DNA from: Eleftheria terrae
GTDB taxonomy: Bacteria > Pseudomonadota > Gammaproteobacteria > Burkholderiales > Burkholderiaceae_C
Direction: 5' to 3'
DNA: 64,000 bases
Assembly: GCF_030419005.1 (NCBI RefSeq)
Contig: NZ_CP106951.1
Span: 4,030,001 to 4,094,000 of the forward strand
Shown: positions 57,741 to 64,000 of the stretch, in pieces
Position numbering within the stretch: the first letter of the stretch is position 1
Layout: every line of letters starts with the position of its first letter
The notes under the pieces: generated by a model
The model's input: the letters and a program-made list of their open reading frames with translations, nothing else
What the model was told of the DNA's origin: nothing
The model's database searches: none
Position numbers and translations under genes: made by a program

Positions 57741-60700
57741 TCATCCTGCGGGCGGTTCGCGGCGCTCGGCCGCCTCGCGCGCCACCTGGGCAAAGATCGC
57801 CTCGACGGTCTGCCGGGCAAGCTGGCGGATCTCGTCGTCGGAGGTGGTGGCGGTGAGGGCGGGCGTGGCGGTGGGTGGCTGTGCGGGTGTCGGTGGCGGT
57901 GTCCCTGCGGATGTGGGTGTAGGCATCGGCATCGGCATCGGCGTCGGCGTCGAGCTCGACACCGGCGGGGTGGCGGTCGTCGCCCCCGCCTGCGCCTGCT
58001 GCGCCGGCAGGGCCGGCGCAGCGCCCCGGTCCGCCGACAGCGCCACCAGGTCGCGGCTCGCGCTGGCTTCGCCGCGGCCGTTGAGCTTGAGCACGAAGTC
58101 GATGCCGCTTTCCTTCAGGGTGCTGTTGGTCTCGCTGGCATACAGCCGCGCAGGGCGCCAGCTGGCCGGATCGCACAGCAGCCGGTGCACCTCGTTCTCC
58201 AGCGCCTGCAGCTCGCCGCGGGCGGCTTCGCCGAGCGGGGCGCGGCTGAAGTCCACGTCGCCTGCACCGCGCAGCGTGGCGGCCCGGGCGTTGTAGGCAT
58301 CGACCCGGCCAGCCACCTCGGGCTCCAGGCTGCGCCGTTCGATGAAGGTCTTGTTGCCGGGCCAGGGCAGGCTCTTCACCTCGCGCAGGAAGGCGTCGAG
58401 CGCGGCACTGCCGCCGGTGAGCACGCCCTGGGCGTCGCGCTGGCCGAGTTGCGCCTCCCACTCGCTGCGATGCCGCTCGATGTGAGCCACGAAGTCGCTG
58501 GCGGTGGCGAACTCGCGCTGCTGGAAGCTCAGGTCCGGGCTCAGGCGGCCCTGCTCCTGCGTCAGCCGGGTCACGCCGTTCTCGCCACGCCAGGTGAGGT
58601 CCACCCCCACGCCGAGCAGCGTGGCACCCGGCCAGGAGAAGGACTGCACGCCGAACATCGAGGTCGGCTGCCCCTGCGCGTCCTGGAAGGGTTGCAGCGA
58701 CGGCGCGCCCCCGGCCAACGAGAGGCTGAGGTTCACCTGGGTGCGGCTGCCCTTGGCCGCCACCGAGCTGCTCCATTGCCCGGACTGGTCGTCGCGCAGG
58801 TTGGTGCTGCGGCTGTGCTCCACGCCGGCCGAGGCGGCCGGCCCGATACGCCAGCCGGCGATGTCGGCCCGCACGCCGGCCCCCACCGAGGCCGAATAGC
58901 GGTCGGTGCGGCCCTGCTGCGAGACCCAGTTGACCGACACGTCCGGCTCGTCGTGGAAGCGGTCCGCGAAGCGTTGCCAGAGGTCGGCGTTGTCGGCGGG
59001 GCGTCGGCCGCCGGCGGGCGGCTGCACCTGGTCGAACAGGAAGTTGACCACGTCGGCCGACTTCTCCTTCCAGCTCGGGTCGGCGCCCTTGCGGGTGCGG
59101 ATGGCCACGCCTTCGCCGGCCAGGGTCTCCACCGCCCACTTGCCCCCGGCATTGACACCGGCGGCAGCGTGCTCATGCAGCTTCCAGCCGAAGAAGGCAG
59201 CCACGCCGAGGTGGCCGGCCCGCCGGCGCTCGCTGCCGATGAAGACCTCGCCGCCGATGGAAGAGACGCCGAACTGCACCGTGGCATGTCGGCCGCTCTC
59301 GAGCTTGACGTCGGGCCCGATGCCGACCGAGGGCAGCTGCAGGTCGGCCAGGTTGACGGCCGGCGCCACCTGCACGCCGCGCGTGCCGCCGTCGGAGAAG
59401 CGAGCGACGTCGCTGCCCCTCACCACCTTGAGCGCGAACTGCCGCATGTCCTCGATGCCGAAGGTCCTCGGCCGGGTCGGCTTGCCGGTGGCCGTCTCGC
59501 CGAGCTGCTCCATGCGGGTGGCGAAGGCGGCGCGCTCCGCAGCGGGCAGCGCCTCGGCGCCCCAGGCCTGCAGCGTCTTGAGCTGCAGCTTGCCGATGTC
59601 CTTCAGCTCGCGCTGCACCTCGCGGGCGTCGAGCGCATGGCGCGGCAGCAGCGCCTGGGCCGCCTGCTGCACCCGGGCGGCATCGGGCTTGATGCCCAGG
59701 CGGGACACCGCCTGCCACTGGTCCAGCGTCGCCACCCGGGTCAGTAGGCGGTCGAGCTGCCGATGGTCGGCCGGTGTGCGGGTTGCCCGGCTGGCCAGCG
59801 CCTGGGCCTGCTGCAGCAGCCCCTCGCGCACCGGCGCGATGGCGTCGCGCAGCCCGGCCTGGAAGGCCTGCTGCTCCGCCTTCAGCTCGCCCAGCGTGGC
59901 GCCATGCGCGCCTTCGCGCATCTGCGACATCGGCGAGAGCTGCTTGCCGAACGGCTTGGCCAGCGCCCGCACGATGCCGTTGGCCAGGCCGGCCACCGAA
60001 CGCGGCCGCACGCCGTGCTGGCCGCGTTCGGCATAGGGCACGAACTTGGCGAGCCGCTGCAGTGTCTTCTCGAAGTCGCTGCCCTTGCCGCTTTCGGTAT
60101 AGCCATTGCGCCATGCCACATAGGCCGCCCGATGGCGCGTGTTCAGCGGCGTGTCGCCCTTGAGCTGCGACATCGCATGCAGCAGGGCCTGCTGGGCCAG
60201 CTGGTGGGGGCCGTCGTCGCGCCCGCCGACTGGCCGGGCCGAGGCCGGGTCGGCCGCCGCCAGGCGGCGAAAGTCGTCCAGCGAGGCGGTGCCGCTGCCG
60301 CCGGGGTCCACGCCGCGCGCCAGCAGATGGTGGGACACCTGCAGTGCCGTGCGGTAGGCCGCGCGCTGCGCGGGGGCCACGCCTTCCAGCGCACACAGCG
60401 CGTCCATGCCGGCCGGGGTGGCGGCCAGGGCGCGCTGCAAGCGGTGCAGCGAGGTCGCCTCGGTGGCGGTCGGTGGCCCGATGCGGCTGCCGTCCAGGCG
60501 GCCGAGCAAAGTGGCGGCCAGCTCATGGTCCTGGTGGCAGACGCCGTGCAGGGCGGTGGCCAGCAGCAGCGGCTGCTCCAGCGGCCGCGCACCGGCCGCT
60601 GCGGCATGCTGCAGCAGCTGCGCGGCCAGCTCACCGGCCTGCGGGCCGAAGAGCTTCAGCACCGCCTCGCGGCAGGCCTCGGGCGAGCGAAAGGCGTCCA

Positions 60701-61064
60701 GCGTGTGCGGCGTGCGCTGCGGGCCCTGGGGCGGATGCTGCCGGCCGGTGAGCATGGCGGTGCCCTGCTCGAGCCGCTGCTGCATGCCCTGCGCGCGGCT
60801 GGCCGACAGCTGCTTGCCGGTCAGGACCGCCTGCTGCGGGGCCCGGCCCGGGGGGCCGTGCACGTCGGGCGCGGTGGGGCCGATGCTGGCGCGGGCGTGG
60901 AAGGGCACCGCCCCGACGCGCAGCTTCACCGGGCCGCGGCGCTGCAGGTTGCCGAGCGATTCGGTGGCATCCGCCAGGCGCGGCGCCGCCGGCTCCCGGG
61001 GATCGGTGCGGTTGCGCTCGGCGGTGCTGTCGGGGGGGCGGGCCGAGGCCGGGCCTATCCTCAT
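57741..61064 (-). CDS. Candidate type III secretion effector, 1107 aa
   Basis: ATG 61064 follows AAGGA and a PIP-box promoter. The N-terminal 125 residues are polar, Arg/Gln/Pro-rich and lack a cleavable signal, as usual for type III substrates. Residues 130-560 are mostly helical; AYVAWRNGYTESGKGSDF at about 313-330 includes the AWR triad for which the Ralstonia AWR/RipA effectors are named. Residues about 570-830 are Gly/Ser/aromatic-alternating and beta-rich (VQFGVSSIGGEVFIG; RYSASVGAGVRADIAGWRIG; VNLSLSLAGG), with a DLTWRGENG strand. The last 70 residues include a hexamer-encoded Pro-Met/Pro-Thr tract. It follows a CesT-like chaperone gene. Exact family is uncertain. Confidence 0.7.
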   Translation of the reverse strand: MRIGPASARPPDSTAERNRTDPREPAAPRLADATESLGNLQRRGPVKLRVGAVPFHARASIGPTAPDVHGPPGRAPQQAVLTGKQLSASRAQGMQQRLEQGTAMLTGRQHPPQGPQRTPHTLDAFRSPEACREAVLKLFGPQAGELAAQLLQHAAAAGARPLEQPLLLATALHGVCHQDHELAATLLGRLDGSRIGPPTATEATSLHRLQRALAATPAGMDALCALEGVAPAQRAAYRTALQVSHHLLARGVDPGGSGTASLDDFRRLAAADPASARPVGGRDDGPHQLAQQALLHAMSQLKGDTPLNTRHRAAYVAWRNGYTESGKGSDFEKTLQRLAKFVPYAERGQHGVRPRSVAGLANGIVRALAKPFGKQLSPMSQMREGAHGATLGELKAEQQAFQAGLRDAIAPVREGLLQQAQALASRATRTPADHRQLDRLLTRVATLDQWQAVSRLGIKPDAARVQQAAQALLPRHALDAREVQRELKDIGKLQLKTLQAWGAEALPAAERAAFATRMEQLGETATGKPTRPRTFGIEDMRQFALKVVRGSDVARFSDGGTRGVQVAPAVNLADLQLPSVGIGPDVKLESGRHATVQFGVSSIGGEVFIGSERRRAGHLGVAAFFGWKLHEHAAAGVNAGGKWAVETLAGEGVAIRTRKGADPSWKEKSADVVNFLFDQVQPPAGGRRPADNADLWQRFADRFHDEPDVSVNWVSQQGRTDRYSASVGAGVRADIAGWRIGPAASAGVEHSRSTNLRDDQSGQWSSSVAAKGSRTQVNLSLSLAGGAPSLQPFQDAQGQPTSMFGVQSFSWPGATLLGVGVDLTWRGENGVTRLTQEQGRLSPDLSFQQREFATASDFVAHIERHRSEWEAQLGQRDAQGVLTGGSAALDAFLREVKSLPWPGNKTFIERRSLEPEVAGRVDAYNARAATLRGAGDVDFSRAPLGEAARGELQALENEVHRLLCDPASWRPARLYASETNSTLKESGIDFVLKLNGRGEASASRDLVALSADRGAAPALPAQQAQAGATTATPPVSSSTPTPMPMPMPTPTSAGTPPPTPAQPPTATPALTATTSDDEIRQLARQTVEAIFAQVAREAAERREPPAG
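57922..57951. repeat. Hexanucleotide repeat in the effector gene
   Basis: GGCATC three times followed by GGCGTC twice (30 bp), encoding the alternating Met-Pro/Thr-Pro tract. Length change here would add or remove dipeptides without frameshift. Confidence 0.75.
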
Positions 61065-61118
61065 GGTGACGTCCTTCTGCAGGCGGTCGGCCCCCCGGGG
61101 CGGGCAGCCAGAGCCCCC

Positions 61119-61179
61119 AATCTAGGCAGGCTGGTGCAGGCGCCAGTGGCCCGGGCGAAGCAAGGTCCGGCGGCGCGAA
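61119..61179 (-). promoter_or_regulatory. PIP (hrpII) box with -10 element before the effector gene
   Basis: Minus-strand TTCGC at 61179-61175, then 15 bp, TTCGC at 61159-61155, then 30 bp, TAGATT at 61124-61119. This matches the plant-inducible promoter box TTCGC-N15-TTCGC with a YANNNT -10 at 30-32 bp, bound by HrpX (Xanthomonas) or HrpB (Ralstonia). It lies 91 bp upstream of the effector start codon, in the gap after the chaperone gene. Confidence 0.85.
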
Positions 61180-61201
61180 GCGCGCGGGCGCCGGCCCGGC
61201 C

Positions 61202-61657
61202 TCAGGCCTTGACCCAGAAGTAGTCCCCGGCGCAGATGCCGGTGAACATCTCGTCGCTGGCATTGAGGATGTTGTCGCGCCAGTAGCGGCCATGCTCGGT
61301 GTAGTGCGTCAGCGTCTCGGCCAGCCACGCGGCATCGATGTCCGGCGTCAGCGGCACCCGCACGATCAGCAGCACGCCGCCGGTGTCGGGGTTGAGCCCG
61401 AGCTGGGCCTGGTCCTGGGCATAGACGGTGAGGTTGGATTCGAGCAGCAACTGGAAGGTGCGCAGCGTGCGCCCGGCGGTGACGATGCCGAAGTGGAAGT
61501 TGAGGTACATCGCCTGCGGGTCGGACTCGAAGTGCCCCAGCAGCACCTCGAAGCCCTCCACCTCGATGGCGCCGCGCCGCAGCACCTCGTCGGCGTCGGG
61601 CAGGCCGATCAGCTGGCACAGGTCCACCACCAGGCTGCAATAGACGTCTGCGCTCAC
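61202..61657 (-). CDS. CesT-family type III secretion chaperone
   Basis: A 151-residue acidic protein from GTG 61657 with AAGGAA upstream. Its fold pattern is of class I type III chaperones: helix (YCSLVVDLCQLIGLPDADEV), beta (VEGFEVLLGHFESD, YLNFHFGIVTAG), helix and strand pairs (TFQLLLESNLTVYA; VLLIVRVPLTPDIDAAWLAE). It is small, acidic and immediately upstream of the large candidate effector, the usual place for a cognate chaperone. It is 23 bp after the hpaA-like gene, so part of the secretion operon. Confidence 0.78.
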   Translation of the reverse strand: MSADVYCSLVVDLCQLIGLPDADEVLRRGAIEVEGFEVLLGHFESDPQAMYLNFHFGIVTAGRTLRTFQLLLESNLTVYAQDQAQLGLNPDTGGVLLIVRVPLTPDIDAAWLAETLTHYTEHGRYWRDNILNASDEMFTGICAGDYFWVKA

Positions 61658-61680
61658 CGCGATTCCTTCGTCCCGGTTCT

Positions 61681-62565
61681 TCAGTAGAGCCCGCGCGACT
61701 GGCGCATCAGCTGCAGGCGCTCGAGTGCCTGTTCGCGTTGCGCGCCGGTGCGCGGGCGGGTCAGGTTGAGCACCAGCAGGGGCAGCAGCATCAGGGCGTT
61801 CTGCACCCGCTCGCTGTGCACGCCGCCATCGCGCGGCAGCCGGGCCGACAACAGGGCCTGCTTCACCTGCGCCAGGCTCAACGCCTGCGGCGAGCGGGTG
61901 TGGCGCAGCCAGGCCTCGGCGGCGGCCAGCATCACCGCGCTCAGCGGCAGGGCCGCGCCGGTGGGCGGCGCCTGCGCGGCCGACGCCACCAGCGAGATGA
62001 CCGATTGCAGCAAGGCCGATTCGTCGCCCGCCAGGCCGCCAGCGGCGCCGAACAAGGCCTGCGCACCGGGCAGTGCGGCGGCCAGCAGCCGCTGCTTCAG
62101 CGCCTGGCCGGCGCCACGCGGGTCGGGCAGGGTGCGGCACTGCAGCGAGTAGCCCAGCGCCTCGCTGCGGCCCTGGGCCCGCGCCAGCATGCGGCGGTGT
62201 TCGTCCTGCTCGTGGTGGCCGTCTTCGGCACCCCCGCCGCCGCCGGCTTCGACCACCACGCGGGGCTGGTCGGGAGTGAGCAGCCAGTTGGAGGCGGCCG
62301 GGTCGCGGTCGTGCGCAAGCGGCTCGTCATGGTGCTGGTTCGACGCATGGCTGGCCGCCGGGCGCGGCCGCGGGCCGGCCGCCCGCGGCGGGCGCCGCAG
62401 CGCCGGCAGTTGCACCGAGGCCGGCCGCGAGCGCAGGTGGCGGAACACATAGCCGCCGAACTGGCCGTGCTCGTGCTGGCGGTCGTGCGCCTTGCGGTCG
62501 CGGTTCTCGGCACGCTCCTGGCGCAGCAGGGCGGCGGCGCTGTCGTGGGCCCGCTCGGTTTTCAT
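61681..62565 (-). CDS. HpaA-like type III secretion accessory protein
   Basis: A 294-residue protein. Its start overlaps the sctS stop (ATGA). In Hrp2 clusters of Xanthomonas and Ralstonia the gene after hrcS is hpaA, a secreted export-control protein of similar length; assignment here is by position and general features. The N-terminal 120 residues are Arg/His-rich and disordered (RKAHDRQHEHGQFGGYVFR). The C-terminal 120 residues are helical and Leu-rich (LSLAQVKQALLSARLPRDGG; ALMLLPLLVLNLTRPRTGAQ). The expected next gene, hrcD, is absent; a CesT-like chaperone follows. Confidence 0.55.
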   Translation of the reverse strand: MKTERAHDSAAALLRQERAENRDRKAHDRQHEHGQFGGYVFRHLRSRPASVQLPALRRPPRAAGPRPRPAASHASNQHHDEPLAHDRDPAASNWLLTPDQPRVVVEAGGGGGAEDGHHEQDEHRRMLARAQGRSEALGYSLQCRTLPDPRGAGQALKQRLLAAALPGAQALFGAAGGLAGDESALLQSVISLVASAAQAPPTGAALPLSAVMLAAAEAWLRHTRSPQALSLAQVKQALLSARLPRDGGVHSERVQNALMLLPLLVLNLTRPRTGAQREQALERLQLMRQSRGLY

Positions 62566-62822
62566 CGGAACAAGGCCTCCAGGATGTTTTCGGAGAAGCG
62601 CAGCAGCGTCGCGCCGGCCCACGGCGCGGCGACGAACACCACCACCGTGACGGCCAGCAGCTTGATGCCCTGCGAGATGCTCGAATCCTGCAGCGAGGTG
62701 ATGGCCTGGAAGAAGGACACCAGCAGGCCCACGATGGCCGAGACCGCCACCGCCGGCAGCGACAGCAGCACGCACATCATCAGGGCCTCGGAGGTGAGCT
62801 GGATGACGGTGTCGTAGGACAT
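62562..62822 (-). CDS. sctS: Type III secretion export apparatus protein SctS (HrcS)
   Basis: An 86-residue protein with two transmembrane helices (MCVLLSLPAVAVSAIVGLL and LLAVTVVVFVAAPWAG) flanking SFFQAITSLQDSSISQGIKL, the FliQ/SctS signature. It is part of the export gate with SctR and SctT. The stop overlaps the next gene by four bases. Its start is 12 bp after the sctR stop. Identity is clear. Confidence 0.95.
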   Translation of the reverse strand: MSYDTVIQLTSEALMMCVLLSLPAVAVSAIVGLLVSFFQAITSLQDSSISQGIKLLAVTVVVFVAAPWAGATLLRFSENILEALFR

Positions 62823-62834
62823 GCTCGCGGCTCC

Positions 62835-63497
62835 TCAGCGATAGGTGAGCACCAGCCCGTGCACCAGCTTCGGCCAGCCGTCCAGCACCACGAACAACAG
62901 CAGCTTGAACGGGATGGCGACGTTGGTCGGCGTGACCTGCGACAGGCCCATGGCCAGCAGCACGTTGGCGATCACCAGGTCCACCACGATGAAGGCCAGG
63001 TAGAGCAGGAAGCCGATGCGGAAGGCCTCCACCAGCTCGGTGAGCAGGAAGGCGGGCGCCAGCACCAGCAGGTCGCTCTTCTGCAGCTTGCGGGCCTCCT
63101 CGGCGGGCCAGACCAGCGCGGCCGATTTGAGGAAGAACTGCTTCTCCCGCTCCTCGGCATGCTTGTCGAGGAAGCGGCGGAAGGGCTCGCGGGCGGCGTC
63201 GGCCGCCTGCAGCAGCTGCTGCGCGCTGGAGCCGCCGGCCGCTGGCGAGCCGATGCCCATGCTGCGCGAGGCCTCCATCAGCACCGGCGCCATCACGTAG
63301 CAGGAGATGATCAGCGCCACGCCGTTGAGCACCATGTTGGGCGGCACCTGCTGCACGCCGATGGCATTGCGCAGCAGCCCCAGCACCACCACGATCTTGG
63401 TGTACGAGGTGACCACCATGGCTGCGAAGGGCAGCACGGCCAGCGCCACCAGCACCAGGAACAGCGAGACCGGGTCAGCGCTGGGCAGCGGCGTCAT
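62835..63497 (-). CDS. sctR: Type III secretion export apparatus protein SctR (HrcR)
   Basis: A 220-residue FliP/SctR protein from ATG 63497. It shows VVTSYTKIVVVLGLLRNAIG, QQVPPNMVLNGVALIISCYV and the C-terminal LTELVEAFRIGFLLYLAFIV, VIANVLLAMGLSQVTP, and IPFKLLLFVVLDGWP. Four membrane helices; forms the pentameric core of the export gate. Its start lies inside the end of sctQ, so the two genes are translationally coupled. Confidence 0.95.
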   Translation of the reverse strand: MTPLPSADPVSLFLVLVALAVLPFAAMVVTSYTKIVVVLGLLRNAIGVQQVPPNMVLNGVALIISCYVMAPVLMEASRSMGIGSPAAGGSSAQQLLQAADAAREPFRRFLDKHAEEREKQFFLKSAALVWPAEEARKLQKSDLLVLAPAFLLTELVEAFRIGFLLYLAFIVVDLVIANVLLAMGLSQVTPTNVAIPFKLLLFVVLDGWPKLVHGLVLTYR

Positions 63498-64000
63498 GCC
63501 GGACCTCCATCCGCGTGATGCGCACGCCCAGCTGGTCGCCCACCGCCACCAGCTGGCCGAGGCCGATGGTCTGGCCATGGCAGACCAGGCGCACCGAGGC
63601 TTCCATCAGCGGCGCATCCAGCTCGATCACATAGCCGGGCCGGATGCTGGCCAGCTCGCCCAGGCCGATGCGGGCGGTGTCGATCTCGAAGGCCACCGGC
63701 ACCTGCAGCTCATGCAGCGCGTCGAGCGCAAGGCCGTCCGCCTCGCCGCCCGGGGCGGGCTCGGGTTGCAGCTGCGGCGGCTGCGCCACACGCAGGGTCT
63801 GCTGTTCGAGGTCGAGTTCTGCTTCGGCTTGCATCGTGATGCCCACTCCTGTGATCCATCGGTAGGCGGGCGCCGCGCCGGCCGCTCTGGCCAGCACGAT
63901 GTCGCCCGGCGCCAGGCTGCCCAGCACCGCGCAGGGCAGCGTCCTTTCCATCAGCCGCAGCCGCCCGCGCAGCTGCAGGTGGCGCCAGGTGTGCAGCGTG
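63475..64000 (-). CDS. sctQ: Type III secretion cytosolic ring protein SctQ (HrcQ), partial
   Basis: Open to the window edge; only the last 174 codons are visible. The N-terminal visible part has WRHLQLRGRLRLMERTLPCA and LAPGDIVLARAAG, typical of SctQ/FliM-type. The C-terminal 75 residues are a SpoA (FliN-like) domain: VPVAFEIDTARIGLGELASI, PGYVIELDAPL, VRLVCHGQTIGLGQLVAVGD. It ends 22 bases inside sctR. It belongs to the sorting platform below the export gate. Confidence 0.92.
   Translation of the reverse strand, partial: TLHTWRHLQLRGRLRLMERTLPCAVLGSLAPGDIVLARAAGAAPAYRWITGVGITMQAEAELDLEQQTLRVAQPPQLQPEPAPGGEADGLALDALHELQVPVAFEIDTARIGLGELASIRPGYVIELDAPLMEASVRLVCHGQTIGLGQLVAVGDQLGVRITRMEVRHDAAAQR

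Noticed and set aside
57402..61223. Long plus-strand frames opposite the candidate effector
   Set aside because: The minus-strand gene has a ribosome site, a PIP-box promoter and beta-strand patterns; the plus frames lack all of these.
1..64000. tRNA genes, CRISPR arrays, insertion sequences, prophage genes
   Set aside because: No cloverleaf-like sequence, regularly spaced repeats, transposase or phage-like protein was recognised by reading both strands; an automated scan was not possible.

Overview
The window is very GC-rich, has long open frames and tight gene packing, and carries no tRNA, rRNA, CRISPR array or insertion sequence that I can see. Gene content points to a betaproteobacterium of the order Burkholderiales, in the Rubrivivax/Leptothrix/Ideonella/Caldimonas neighbourhood. 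It includes a PEP-CTERM exported protein, a PF12625-type AraC regulator, an AlkB locus with a possible PraB-like protein, a class I.2-like lipase, and a plant-type (Hrp2-like) type III secretion locus. The species cannot be named from sequence alone.

Layout. 1-2625: the end of a FliA-type sigma factor followed by two TPR proteins and a small unknown protein. 3033-9812: a polyamine/membrane module on the plus strand (SPFH-SHOCT protein, DUF4178 zinc-ribbon membrane protein, DUF350 membrane protein, membrane-fused spermidine-synthase-like enzyme, FAD amine-oxidase-like protein), with a convergent speD. 9955-11221: a Fur-box-controlled operon of two small unknown proteins and a Fur paralogue. 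11449-13134: a three-part secreted lipoprotein ending in a CAP/SCP domain. 13469-19426: a signalling block (kinase-like protein without a phospho-acceptor His, FixL/FixJ-like pair, two receiver-only proteins, AraC regulator). 20075-24627: betaine-type transporter, SemiSWEET, membrane C13 peptidase, epoxide-hydrolase-like enzyme. 24883-28304: an operon of flavin monooxygenase, a tandem duplicated PanD-like protein with no canonical cleavage Ser, and an MFS transporter.

28420-33229: unknown protein, DUF454 protein, PEP-CTERM protein with a clear terminator, a structured intergenic region, an AraC regulator and a secreted lipase. 33249-37926 (minus): an alkane-oxidation operon read alkB - 70-aa unknown - tetR - fadD - PraB-like. 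38391-41822: a 1143-residue hybrid kinase with two kinase cores. 42063-50250: unknown protein, class A PBP, stress-like protein, alpha carbonic anhydrase, an HTH-ATPase-STAS-like protein, AGE-family sugar epimerase and a 2OG-Fe(II) oxygenase. 50291-56482: two c-type cytochromes, a PhaC-like hydrolase with an SDR, cyanophycinase and a thioredoxin-reductase-like protein. 56519-57604: four very small minus-strand genes, two of them paralogues.

57741-64000 (minus): the downstream end of a type III secretion operon (sctQ partial, sctR, sctS, hpaA-like gene, CesT-like chaperone), followed by a 1107-residue candidate effector. The effector has its own promoter: TTCGC-N15-TTCGC with a TAGATT -10 element 30 bp downstream, which is the textbook HrpX/HrpB-controlled PIP (hrpII) box.

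The best candidates for undescribed biology are the effector with its PIP box, the tandem PanD-like protein in a flavin-monooxygenase/MFS operon, the SPFH-DUF4178-DUF350-aminopropyltransferase module, and the structured RNA candidate at 30399-30533.
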